From NCBI GenBank assembly GCA_964542585.1, contig CAZIUI010000015.1, forward strand, positions 1 through 64,000: a stretch of DNA of 64,000 nt. Direction: 5' to 3'. Source of the DNA: CAYYUA01 sp964542585. Lineage in GTDB: Bacteria > Bacteroidota > Bacteroidia > CAILMK01 > CAYYUA01. Position 1 is the stretch's first letter; every line of letters starts with the position of its first letter. The translations under genes were made by a program, and so were the position numbers. The notes beneath the pieces are model-generated. The model was not told the origin of the DNA. It worked only from the letters and a program-made list of their open reading frames with translations, and did no database searches. This document shows positions 1 through 9,200 of this stretch, piece after piece.

Positions 1-1
1 T

Positions 2-88
2 AAAGCAACTTTAAGAACTGCTTGGATTGTTAAGCATGATGAAAGCTTTCCAAGATTACTGACTTGTTACATTCAAAAAACACGCTGA
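2..88 (+). CDS. C-terminal end of a DUF6883-like protein (cut by window edge)
   Basis: An open frame enters from the left edge and stops at TGA, three bases before the next start codon. The visible 28 residues contain TAWIVKHDESFPRLLTCY, which matches my memory of the conserved end of DUF6883 proteins (TAWIV..GEDFPRL.TCY). Function of that family is unknown. The tight spacing to the DUF4926 gene suggests one transcript, and I recall these two families as frequent neighbours. The 5' part lies outside the window, so length and start cannot be judged. Confidence 0.6.
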   Translation, partial: KATLRTAWIVKHDESFPRLLTCYIQKTR

Positions 89-91
89 AGT

Positions 92-313
92 ATGGCTGCA
101 TTTAAAACTACCGATGTGGTGGCGCTTCTAAAGCCTTATCCGGATCAGGATCTGGCTAAGGGCCAGGTTGGTACCATCGTAGAAACTTTCGATAATGACT
201 ACTATGAAGTAGAATTTACCGACACATCCGGCCAAACCATCGCCACCTTAGGTTTGCCAGCTCAAGAATTAATGCGCCTTCACTTTGAGCCGGAAAAGGT
301 TGAAAATAGTTAG
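92..313 (+). CDS. DUF4926 domain protein
   Basis: This 73-residue protein has the DUF4926 pattern: an N-terminal TTDVVALLKPYPDQDLAKGQ stretch, then GQVGTIVETFDN and a YEVEFTD strand, as in a small SH3-like beta barrel. No catalytic function is known for the family. It begins 3 bp after the upstream DUF6883-like stop and probably shares its transcript. It faces the yoeB gene, which ends 12 bp away on the other strand. The position beside a toxin-antitoxin pair and decayed sequence fits an accessory, transferable patch; that is inference. The family call is fairly secure. Confidence 0.75.
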   Translation: MAAFKTTDVVALLKPYPDQDLAKGQVGTIVETFDNDYYEVEFTDTSGQTIATLGLPAQELMRLHFEPEKVENS

Positions 314-325
314 AACACAACCGTC

Positions 326-604
326 TTATTGGTCATCATAGTGAAACCGGCATTGGACGACAATGCATTTTTGATCTGCACCCTTTTTTCCTGCTATTTT
401 GTAAACTAATCCATGTTCCCCGGTAATCCTTCTTGACCAAATGCCTCTCAACCCAAATTTAAGGGGTTCCGGTTTTCCGATTCCGTGAAAAGGATTTTGC
501 CGAATGGCCTTCAACAGTTCCTTGATCCTATTCACCGTGTTAGGATCATTTTCAATCCAATATTGAAATTCTTCCCAGGCATGTCCTGTGAACTCAATGT
601 TCAT
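326..604 (-). CDS. yoeB: YoeB/Txe-type mRNA interferase toxin, catalytic Arg replaced by Gly
   Basis: This 92-residue protein matches the YoeB/Txe toxin family, which cleaves mRNA in the ribosomal A site. It carries the GIGKPEPLKF motif with Glu46 at the same number as E. coli YoeB, the WSRRIT strand, and a C-terminal CRFHYDD giving the catalytic His-Tyr pair (His88, Tyr89). The segment equivalent to E. coli EEHRLVY reads GEHGLVY, so the position of catalytic Arg65 is glycine (codon GGA). Residues 72-78 form an extra loop. The gene lies 28 bp downstream of its antitoxin gene. The family call is strong; whether this copy is toxic is doubtful. Confidence 0.9.
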   Translation of the reverse strand: MNIEFTGHAWEEFQYWIENDPNTVNRIKELLKAIRQNPFHGIGKPEPLKFGLRGIWSRRITGEHGLVYKIAGKKGADQKCIVVQCRFHYDDQ

Positions 605-632
605 AAAAGCAATTTATCCGGGTTGGTAAGCC

Positions 633-899
633 CTATTCAGTTTCTTCCGGATTGTAGGAATGCGTTTGTTCTTTAGTAGCTTGCTCCATGGATTCCTGAA
701 GCCTTCTTCGGTTAGCTTGGGTAGAGAGTAAATACTCTGTTTCCTTGATGGCATTGTATTCCTTTAATGACATGATCACGATCCCATCATCTTCATCCCC
801 TTGGTTCCTGGGAACCACTATGGTTTCGAATGATTGCGTAACCAGATCAAAATATTTCCGGATGTTTTTTCGCAGGGCTGAAATGGTAAGCGCTTTCAT
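633..899 (-). CDS. yefM: YefM/Phd-family antitoxin
   Basis: This 88-residue protein is the antitoxin partner of the adjacent yoeB. It has the typical N-terminal fold of the Phd/YefM family (MKALTISALRKNIRKYFDLV), a central IVVPR..EDDGIVIMSLKEYNAIKETEYLL segment and a charged, probably disordered C-terminal tail that would wrap the toxin. I chose the ATG at 899. The frame is open further upstream, but that extension runs through the operator-like region and does not resemble the family. The pair should be autoregulated by the antitoxin or the complex. The family is recognised with high certainty. Confidence 0.9.
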   Translation of the reverse strand: MKALTISALRKNIRKYFDLVTQSFETIVVPRNQGDEDDGIVIMSLKEYNAIKETEYLLSTQANRRRLQESMEQATKEQTHSYNPEETE

Positions 900-913
900 A
901 GCAAATAAATTTT

Positions 914-942
914 TGTACAATAATTTAACTACTGAATGTACA
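914..942 (-). promoter_or_regulatory. Two TGTACA operator-like palindromes upstream of yefM
   Basis: TGTACA occurs at 914-919 and again at 937-942, just upstream of the antitoxin start, 23 bp apart (about two helical turns). In E. coli, YefM-YoeB autoregulation uses palindromes with a TGTACA core. Finding the same core twice in the expected place makes this a likely operator. The flanks are AT-rich and probably include the promoter. Confidence 0.6.
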
Positions 943-1064
943 TTTCTTTTAATTAAAATGTTCCTTAGTAGGAATGAGAGGGACCGTAATTTAAGGCTGT
1001 ATTGGAAAGATTGCTCACTAAAAAGCCCGCCTATGACCAATTCTTTGTCATTTATCCTTATCAA

Positions 1065-2166
1065 CTAAGGGATTTTATTCGGGTTAATCAGCGGTAGGTA
1101 AAGCACTTTAATACCTTCGAAGAAGCAGATGGCCACATAGCTAAGCTTCTAAGCCTTTAATTGAGGGGATAAGTAAAAGGGTTTTACCCCAAATTTCCAC
1201 CCCCTTAGGTTTGCTAATAAAACGGGGGTTCCAACGATTTTGGTTTAGCTTAGGAGCCCAACAAACAGCTACACTAACCCGTCCGTTGGCACGAGTCAGC
1301 AAAACAGATTAACGCCTTTAAATGTCTGAAGAATGGCTTTCCGTAATTTCCCTAAAAGTCGGCAACCCCGATCAAAGAGCTTCAGTCTTGGCATTGGCAA
1401 ACCGGCCAGCCCCGGATAGATGCATCTATTCCCTGTGATCACCCAATAGGGACAAATGAAATAAGCTTCAGGGGCTTTAGTTCATTACGTATGAAACCAG
1501 AAAAAAAGTACTTGGAGTTACTAAGTACTCTTAATTAAGGGAATTACTTTACATAGGTTCTAAATGTAAACCTTGAAGATGTGCATAATTACAGGGCACT
1601 TGTTGCCGTCCCAATAACTGTTCAAGGCTTTTTTGACCTTTTATGAGGTAATGAGGTATAACCTTTTCACACACTCTTATTGCTTCTACGTTTATGATTT
1701 ACCAACTGCATTGTCCTACATCTTAGGCAATACCAAAAAGAAATAAAAATTCTTAAAGCCCAGCCATCAATAGATCTGGTTTTTCCCTATATGTATTGGA
1801 ACACAAATACATATGACGGTTCAACTTTATGTATACACAGCACACTCCGCGATCTAGTTGCAGTCTAAAAGAACCTGAGCAATGCAGCACTGGTTTACCT
1901 ATTTCATCCGCTTAATGGCTGATGGTAAGCAGCAGGAAGAGCGGGTGATCAAAGCCAAGTAACCCGTCAAGTTATGACCTTGCCTCCGTCAATAGGCTGG
2001 CGGTCTACGGGGAGGATTTGTCATTCACTCGGCCAAAAACGAATACAATTGTATGGACAAAGCGGCTACTTTGCTTTACCAGTTTTCAAAGTCTTTCATG
2101 CTTAAATCGGGAACGACCAATTTCAACTTTTTTAGCCTGCTTCGCCCTGGACCAATGATCTATTCC
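1065..2166. other. About 1.1 kb without an intact gene, apparently decayed sequence
   Basis: No open frame of convincing length is seen on either strand. Short coding-like scraps remain. Around 1098-1158 the plus strand reads VKHFNTFEEADGHIAKLLSL between stops, which resembles the FKTFEEAD motif of small toxin-antitoxin-associated proteins. Around 2005-2130 it reads FVIHSAKNEYNCMDKAATLL, source unknown. This looks like a graveyard of accessory genes beside the toxin-antitoxin pair. Confidence 0.4.
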
Positions 2167-2364
2167 TCATCCGTTATCCCCAACCCTTCGGTTTATTCTT
2201 TCCCAAGCCAGGAATAGGGGCACTAAATTGGCATTAAGCTTCAAAGCTCTGACGGCCACTGCCTTAAGGAGCATTTGTAACAATGGCAGTTGCCCCATCT
2301 TACTTAAAAGGCGTCCCAAGGCAACCCAAAGCCTGGGATGGCCGTCTTGATAGGTAGCGGCCAC
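2167..2364 (-). CDS. Unrecognised short ORF, possibly a gene fragment
   Basis: A 65-residue frame begins at an ATG and reads as a leucine- and alanine-rich, probably helical segment (MAATYQDGHPRLWVALGRLL and following). The same frame stays open upstream to about 2502 without a stop, giving further protein-like sequence such as FGQRPIVILRNDFKGDSTKK, but there is no good start there and it would overlap the opposite-strand adhesin gene. I do not recognise the family. It is either the 3' remnant of a lost gene, which fits the decayed neighbourhood, or chance. Confidence 0.25.
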   Translation of the reverse strand: MAATYQDGHPRLWVALGRLLSKMGQLPLLQMLLKAVAVRALKLNANLVPLFLAWERINRRVGDNG

Positions 2365-2451
2365 AAAATGGCTACCTTTTAAGCCTTTATTGATGGAAGT
2401 CTTTTTAGTTGAATCGCCTTTAAAGTCATTTCGTAAAATAACAATCGGCCT

Positions 2452-5400
2452 TTGACCAAATACAAGAATCGGAAAAAAGCCTCCAGTGTTAGCAACCTCT
2501 TTTTAGCATTACCTAAGGTTCCAGGTGGCATCCTGACCATTGGCCTGGCATTGGGTTGTTTATTGTTAGGGCCATCCCCTAGCCGAGGGCAAAACTGTCA
2601 AACAAAAGTAGCTGCTTACAACCACCGGAATGGGCCGGACTCGGTTAATACCAATTTATCGCTCAGGCAATGGCACCATGTAGCCATCACGAAATCCGGA
2701 ACCGTTGGTAGGCTTTTCATTGATGGGCAACAAATTGTAAAAGGGAACTGGGCTAACGTTAATTATGACTGGAACAACCTGTTCCTTGGTGCTAAAAAAG
2801 GGAATGGCTGGACTAAACATCTAAACGGATCCATTGATGAATTGCGGGTCTCGGATACCGTGAGGAAAGCCGCTGCCATCATCAAGGGCTACCAGGCCAA
2901 CAGGCCGTTCCAGGTAGACAGCGCAACTGTTGGCTTATGGCATTTTGATTCCAGTGCCTCCAATCATTTTTACAATGCTGCCAGCACCCCGCTCAGCGAT
3001 AGCGCTGGTGAGTTGATCAATGGGGCAGCCCTTCAACCAGGTAAGTTTAAAAAATCAGTGTCCTTTGATGGAGTTAACGATAGAGCTGCTTGTCATTTCA
3101 ATATGCCGGAAAACCATTTTACCATTGAATTTTGGGTGAAGTTAAATTTGACCAATGGAGCCGCTGAAGGATGTATGCTTCAGCCTTTTGGCGCCTTCAG
3201 TGCTCAGGTTACCGCTACTCAAAAACTCCTTAATGTAAAGCCGTCCGCTGATTTTACCGTCAAATCAGACTCCGCTCAGTGTTTAACCAATAACCAGTTC
3301 AAAGTCGCCAATCAGAGTTCCGTAGCTCAGGGAAGCCTAACGTATCAGTGGGATTTTGGAGATGGGACGACTGCAAGTTCGCCTTCTCCCAAGCACAGCT
3401 ACGATAGTGCCGGGTTTTACCAAATTCAATTAGTGGCTACTTCGGATAGGGGATGCAGGGATACGATTAGCCGTGGGGTCACTGTAGAACCCAAGCCAAA
3501 TGCTGCCTTTGGGATCAATGATCCCGGCCAGTGTTTAGATAGTAACCAGTTTAACTTCACGATTGACACCTCAGGGAAAGTGCGACAGCTTTATTTTGAA
3601 GATTTTGAAGGCAGCGATTCAGGCTGGTACACTTACACGGCCTGTACCGGAGGCTGTCCCAATGGCGGGCCCACTGCCCCAAGAACTGTTACCACTGATG
3701 CCACCGATGAAGTATACCGGGGCGGGGAAGCGCTGAAAGCCCAACATCCATTAAATGGGGCCTGTGGCACGGTTGGCTTGGCTTATGATTTTGATTTTGC
3801 CATTCAGCCGGATTCTATTGTTCTGTATTTAAATTATGAGCAGGATGCGTTTGGTAACAATGAGGTGGTTATCAAGGATGATGATTCATCTACGCACCAT
3901 GTGGTCTTCACCCGTAGTCCGTTAAGTACGCCACTTGATAAAGGCTACCGGCGGTTGGTGATTGATACGGTCAGTGATTTCAGTAAAGACTTCACGCTGA
4001 TCATAGGTAATAAGGACGAGAACAGTAGCTATTGCGATTTTTTAGATCACGGTTGGACCACCCGCGCTGATAACATTGCCGTATATGGTACTAAACAGCT
4101 TTTAAGCAATTTGAGCTACCAATGGCACTTTGGGGATGATAGCACTTCCACCAAAGCTTCGCCATCACACAGTTATGCACGGGATAGTCTCTACAGGTCA
4201 GAACTGATTGTAAGTTCCGATAAAGGCTGCAAGGATACCACGGATAAGACCATGGCCGTTCATCCCGAGCCCACTGCCCGGTTTGCAGTTCAGGATACGT
4301 GTCAGCCCAATCCCCTTGATTTTAGTAACCAAAGCACAGTAAATACCGGAACGATAGCAGCTTATAAATGGGACTTTGGTGATGATAGTACAAGTTCTGC
4401 TACCACTCCGGTTTACCGGTATGACAGTTTTGGCCGCTACGAAGTAAGGCTAACAGCGGTGACGGGTAAAGGCTGCCGGGATGCTAGTACCCAATCCGTT
4501 GAAGTTTTTCCCAAGCCCATCGCTGGGTTTAGTACTACTGACGTCTGCCGTGTTGAACGAGCTCACTTCAAGGATAGCTCTAAAATGCCGCAGGCTTCCC
4601 TTCAGCAATGGGATTGGCAACTCGGGGATAGCACTAACAGATCCGGGGCTACAGTTAAGCACACCTACCATGCCGCGGATACCTATGATGTCCAGCTAAC
4701 GGTTACAAGCACGGATAATTGTCAAGACACAGCAGTCAAGCCGCTAACCGTCTATCCAATGCCGGAAAGCCGTTTTGTCACCAATGATACTGCCCAGTGC
4801 CGGGAGAACGCGTTTTTTACCTTCACCAACAAGAGCCGGATCCCCAGGGGCACCCTAACCTATCGTTGGGAAAGTGTTCGTCTTAGCGGCTCGCCCAATT
4901 CAGACAGTGCATTTTCCCGGAATTACGAACGGGCTCTTAAGGATACCGGGGATTACAGGGTCAAGCTCAAAACAACCTCTGATTTTGGCTGTGTGGCCAC
5001 TGATAGTCAGTTAGTAGCAGTTCATCCGGATCCTGTAGCCAATTTTTCGGTCAGGAAGGGTTGTATCAATGCTGCCCTTCAGGTTAGGGATGAGAGCACA
5101 ACAGCAGCTGGTGTAGTAGATAGCTGGCAGTGGCGAATGGGTAATGGTGCTTTTAAGACCGCACAAAACCCTGCGGCTAAGTATGATACCGGCGGCATTT
5201 ACAACATTCAGCTTGTGGCCACCACCAATTACGGCTGTCATGATACGGCCCAGCAGGCCAACCGTATTTACGGCACCCCGAAAAGCGCTACTGTAAAGCG
5301 GGTGTTAGTAGTACAGGACTCCTTTAACCGCATTGAATGGTCGCCCTCGCCAAGCCCTAATCCCGGCGCTTACAAGCTATACCGTTCCACCAATTCACCT

Positions 5401-6093
5401 GTTGAAAGGGATCGCCTGGTTGGTTCATACCGGAGCAGTGATACGGTTATAAAGGACCATAATGTGCGGGTAGATTCGCAGGACTATTACTACACGCTGG
5501 CATTTCAGGATAGCTGCGGATTAAAATATCCGCATCTCACGTATGGCCGCACCATTCATTTGAATGCAGCAAACCATCAATCCTATCCTCAATTATCCTT
5601 TAATCCTTATGAGGGCTGGGCACCTGGCGTGCAGCATTACCAGGTGCAATGGAGAACAACCAATGATAATGGCTACCAGGCGGTTGGTACCACGGATACT
5701 ACTTTTTTCATCGACAGCCAGACCCGCAAGCAGGAAAATCCCTATTGCTACCGCGTTGTGGGCTATAAAGCAGGTTCAGCCTCTGTAAGCAGTGTATCCA
5801 ATGAGCGCTGTCTCAATACTGAGTCAGCCATCTTTATCCCCGATGCCTTCACCCCAAATGGAGACCATAACAACGACCTTTTCCGGCCGAAAGGAAGCTA
5901 TGTGCTGGATTACGCGATCAAGATCTATAACCGTTGGGGTGAACTGGTTTTTGAAAGCAACAACCGCCAGAAGCCCTGGGACGGCCGAAAAAATGGACAA
6001 CTGGCACCTGAGGGTATTTATCAGTATGTCATCCGCGTACAAGGAACGGAAGGCCTGATCAGCAAAACAGGCTCTGTCACTCTGATCCGCTGA
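2452..6093 (+). CDS. Large PKD-repeat surface protein with type B T9SS sorting domain
   Basis: This 1213-residue secreted protein starts with a Lys/Arg-rich segment and hydrophobic stretch ending near residue 47, a plausible signal peptide. The only usable start is TTG. Next come the C-terminal half of a LamG-like domain (about 50-150) and the N-terminal half of another (about 160-245). At least six PKD domains follow (about 263-942), each with a W.FGD or similar strand and a paired-Cys pattern. PKD 2 is split by a jelly-roll insertion at about 379-547. Two fibronectin-III-like domains follow. The last 88 residues (IPDAFTPNGDHNND, YNRWGELVFES, GIYQYVI) are the gliding-associated type B sorting domain that sends cargo through T9SS. 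It is probably an adhesin or matrix protein; the ligand is unknown. Confidence 0.85.
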   Translation: MTKYKNRKKASSVSNLFLALPKVPGGILTIGLALGCLLLGPSPSRGQNCQTKVAAYNHRNGPDSVNTNLSLRQWHHVAITKSGTVGRLFIDGQQIVKGNWANVNYDWNNLFLGAKKGNGWTKHLNGSIDELRVSDTVRKAAAIIKGYQANRPFQVDSATVGLWHFDSSASNHFYNAASTPLSDSAGELINGAALQPGKFKKSVSFDGVNDRAACHFNMPENHFTIEFWVKLNLTNGAAEGCMLQPFGAFSAQVTATQKLLNVKPSADFTVKSDSAQCLTNNQFKVANQSSVAQGSLTYQWDFGDGTTASSPSPKHSYDSAGFYQIQLVATSDRGCRDTISRGVTVEPKPNAAFGINDPGQCLDSNQFNFTIDTSGKVRQLYFEDFEGSDSGWYTYTACTGGCPNGGPTAPRTVTTDATDEVYRGGEALKAQHPLNGACGTVGLAYDFDFAIQPDSIVLYLNYEQDAFGNNEVVIKDDDSSTHHVVFTRSPLSTPLDKGYRRLVIDTVSDFSKDFTLIIGNKDENSSYCDFLDHGWTTRADNIAVYGTKQLLSNLSYQWHFGDDSTSTKASPSHSYARDSLYRSELIVSSDKGCKDTTDKTMAVHPEPTARFAVQDTCQPNPLDFSNQSTVNTGTIAAYKWDFGDDSTSSATTPVYRYDSFGRYEVRLTAVTGKGCRDASTQSVEVFPKPIAGFSTTDVCRVERAHFKDSSKMPQASLQQWDWQLGDSTNRSGATVKHTYHAADTYDVQLTVTSTDNCQDTAVKPLTVYPMPESRFVTNDTAQCRENAFFTFTNKSRIPRGTLTYRWESVRLSGSPNSDSAFSRNYERALKDTGDYRVKLKTTSDFGCVATDSQLVAVHPDPVANFSVRKGCINAALQVRDESTTAAGVVDSWQWRMGNGAFKTAQNPAAKYDTGGIYNIQLVATTNYGCHDTAQQANRIYGTPKSATVKRVLVVQDSFNRIEWSPSPSPNPGAYKLYRSTNSPVERDRLVGSYRSSDTVIKDHNVRVDSQDYYYTLAFQDSCGLKYPHLTYGRTIHLNAANHQSYPQLSFNPYEGWAPGVQHYQVQWRTTNDNGYQAVGTTDTTFFIDSQTRKQENPYCYRVVGYKAGSASVSSVSNERCLNTESAIFIPDAFTPNGDHNNDLFRPKGSYVLDYAIKIYNRWGELVFESNNRQKPWDGRKNGQLAPEGIYQYVIRVQGTEGLISKTGSVTLIR

Positions 6094-6218
6094 TGTAACC
6101 ATGCTCAGGTTTGAGATAAAAAATGGCACGGCATCTGGCATGCTATCAAGCATCCTTATCCTTAGGTATTCAAAGTCCCGGGCTTAAAACACGGGGCTTA
6201 GAATGGCTAAGAATAGGG

Positions 6219-9200
6219 TCAAGGAATGATGACGATTTCCCGTTTGTAAATGCTGTTCCCGGTTCGAACTTGAAGGATATAAATACCGGGATTACTCGCC
6301 ATTTGTAGTTGCATTTCGTGCTCACCTGCTAGCTGATCAGGAAAGGTTTGGTTCAACTGTTGCCGGCCATCAAGGCTGAGCACCTGGACTTGTACATCCT
6401 GCTTAGCTGGCAGGGTATAGGTTAAATTTAGGGGATCTGAGGCCCTGACAGGGGTCGGATACACATTTATTGCTTGCTCATCCGGCGCCTTGATTTTGAT
6501 AGTTTCCTGGTGTGTAAGCTCACAACCCGGGCCCATAGAAGCTTTCAATTTGACCTGATAGGTCCCTGGCTGTTGATAGGTGTGCTTCACCTTCATGGCT
6601 TGGCTACTAGCCCCATCGCCTAATTGCCAATGAAACCGTTCTGCTTTGGAATTCCCAAAAAAACTGACGGTATTACGCCTTATCCTTTGGATGGTGAAAT
6701 CCGGATCAAAACCCGGTCTTACCTTCACATTTTTGGAAGTGCTGGCTTGGCATTCTTTGCTAGAAGTGGCCTTAAGACGGACTTTGTAGAGGCCACCTGA
6801 TGGAAACGAAACTTTCGCTTGACGTCCGTTTTGCGAGCTCAGGCCTTCCGGTTGCCAGGTAAAACGGCTTATTGTTCCATCCTTGACGGATGCTTGAGCT
6901 TCTAGCGACAGCGGCTCTCCCGCACAAACCGTATCGGCTGAAAAGCTGACCTCAGGTTTATCTTGAACGTTGACTTGTACAGTTGTATAAGCACTCTGAC
7001 AGCTATCAGGATGGTTATAAGCGCTTACGTAGTAGGTCTTATCTTTATCAGGCAAGACTTTCATATCAACACTACCTTCGGCCACTAGCATAGTATCCGG
7101 TGCTGAATACCAGTTGACTGCATTGGCAGAAGTCTCTGCAGTAAGCTGCACTAACCTTTCTCCCCGGCAGATAGACTGATCGTTCACCTTTGGTGTGGCT
7201 GGCCGGTTAGCCAGGTAAAAGGAATGGGTTAAGCGGTTATTGTTCGGATTTTGATCCTGCTGCCAGTTAGCCCAAGCCTGCACCTGATTGGTTTGCCCTT
7301 CCAGGAATTCAGCCCGTCTCAAGGGCTTTTCCAGAACATGGGTAAGGGTATCGGTGGGCCCAAGCTTTTGTGTGAGTTGGTAGGCCTGTTCAATAGGGAT
7401 CTTGCTGTTAACCTGATAGTTCAAGGTCAATTTAGTACCAGCCGGGATGGTATCGTGACCGTAGTTCATCAGCTTCAGGGTCAGCGGATCATCTCCTGAG
7501 GCCTCACACTGACCAATAGGCCTGGAAACACGCAAAGCCCTGAGATCCCGGGCATCTGTGCGCGTGGTGAAGGTTATAGGGCCTCTCAAGCTGCCCGTAT
7601 CGTTGTTGCCACAAACCTCCCGTGTGTAAACTTCGTAGGTCTTTCCGGGTTGCAGGCCGCTGATTCGGTGATTCCCTTTTGCAGCACTTAGCCGCTTACT
7701 GCTTTTCAAAGGGTTAAAATTCCTAGCACCCCAAATTACACGGGTCTTTTTGGTATTAACCGCGTTGTTCCATTTCAGCATCGCTGAAGTGTCCAGTACA
7801 TGATCAACCCTATGCCGGGGATCAGGGACTTCGATCACCTTTGCCATGGTATCATTGCTCCTGAATTGATCAGCGGACCAGCTTAGCCAGGTTTTGATGG
7901 GGTAGGTGGTATCCTGAGCGTCCATAGCCATAGAGGTCGGGAAGGTCATTTGAAGCGTATCCCCGGGCTCCAATCGCTCATTGGTAGTAATCGACTTTGA
8001 AGAGAACGTCCGGTTATTCATTTTGTACTGCATCTCAACTGAAGTATTTGCCGGTATGGGCTCTACACCTGAATTTTCAATGATGACGGATAGCTGTTCC
8101 TCTTCAGACAGGCCACAGGCCTGAGAGGGCTGCGCCATTGCGGTGATTGCTAAATCATGTCGAACCCTGGTAATACTGATGTTATCAAAAGAACGGCCGG
8201 CTGAAGGATGACCGTTAGCCTCATAATTACCCTGTTGTCCGAACCGTACCTGAAAGCTTTTGGTAAACCGCTGAAAATTGTTCTTTAAATATTTCGTAAG
8301 GTTGATGGGGCCCACTTGCCTATACACTCCGCCCGAGCTGTTGGGAAGTTTGTAAACACTTATCCAGGAATCGTTTTTACTGCCTCTGATCCACACCTGG
8401 TCATTGGGCTTATCCTGTCCACCGTAGCTCCGGTAGTTGAACTCCAGTAGATAGGGCTTACTCGTGGTATAGTTGGTCATGTTGAGTGTTAGGATCAAAT
8501 CATTGACGGTAGGGTTGTGGCTAACACGGCTGTCCAATGTTGCGGCCTTATCGCCTTTTTTGGCATTATTGGCTACATTGCCAAAACGAAGACGTCCATG
8601 GGCATTGTCACTGCAGAACTGCCACTGTGCTGGGCTTTGGCAGATCTGCGTTTTTTCAAGGTAAGTCCCTTTAAAACTGTCGAACCCTTCCCGGTAGGGC
8701 AGCACGGCAGGGGGCGTCCGGCAATCGGTTTTAAAGGTTACATGCTTTTTGTAGATACTGGAGTCGGAATTGCTGCAGATTCCCTGCACATAAGCCTGAT
8801 AGCGGGTATTAGGCTTGAGATTGTTAACAGTTCCCTGCGTTTTCGAGACCGTGTAAGCCTTTCCTGCTTGATTGGGGTCAAATCCCAGTGTATCCATTTT
8901 TATAAGCCATTGGTCGGCTTTTCCCTGGCTTTGCCAGCTAAGATCTGCTGAAGTGCTACCTACGTTTTCAATATTGAATTTAAAAGGCGTCCGGCAAAAC
9001 GGCAGTTTTTGATACCTGATATTGTCAATACTGACGCCATCGACCCCTCCGTAGTTAACAAAACTATCCACAGCCGTAAAGGCTACATGGTTTTGGTCTT
9101 GAATAACCGATCCGTCATCCAAGGGTAAATAGAACCGCCGGTATTCGTGAAGGGATTGGTCAGGCTTAGGCTCAAAGGTATCAATGATGGTGAAAGTGCT

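Noticed and set aside
745..1068. 107-residue plus-strand frame over the antitoxin gene and operator
   Set aside because: It is antisense to yefM, shows no protein-like pattern, and the minus-strand gene is clearly real.
8517..8951. 144-residue plus-strand frame inside the giant adhesin gene
   Set aside because: It is a shadow of the minus-strand fibronectin/jelly-roll coding sequence, with no start signal or recognisable motif.
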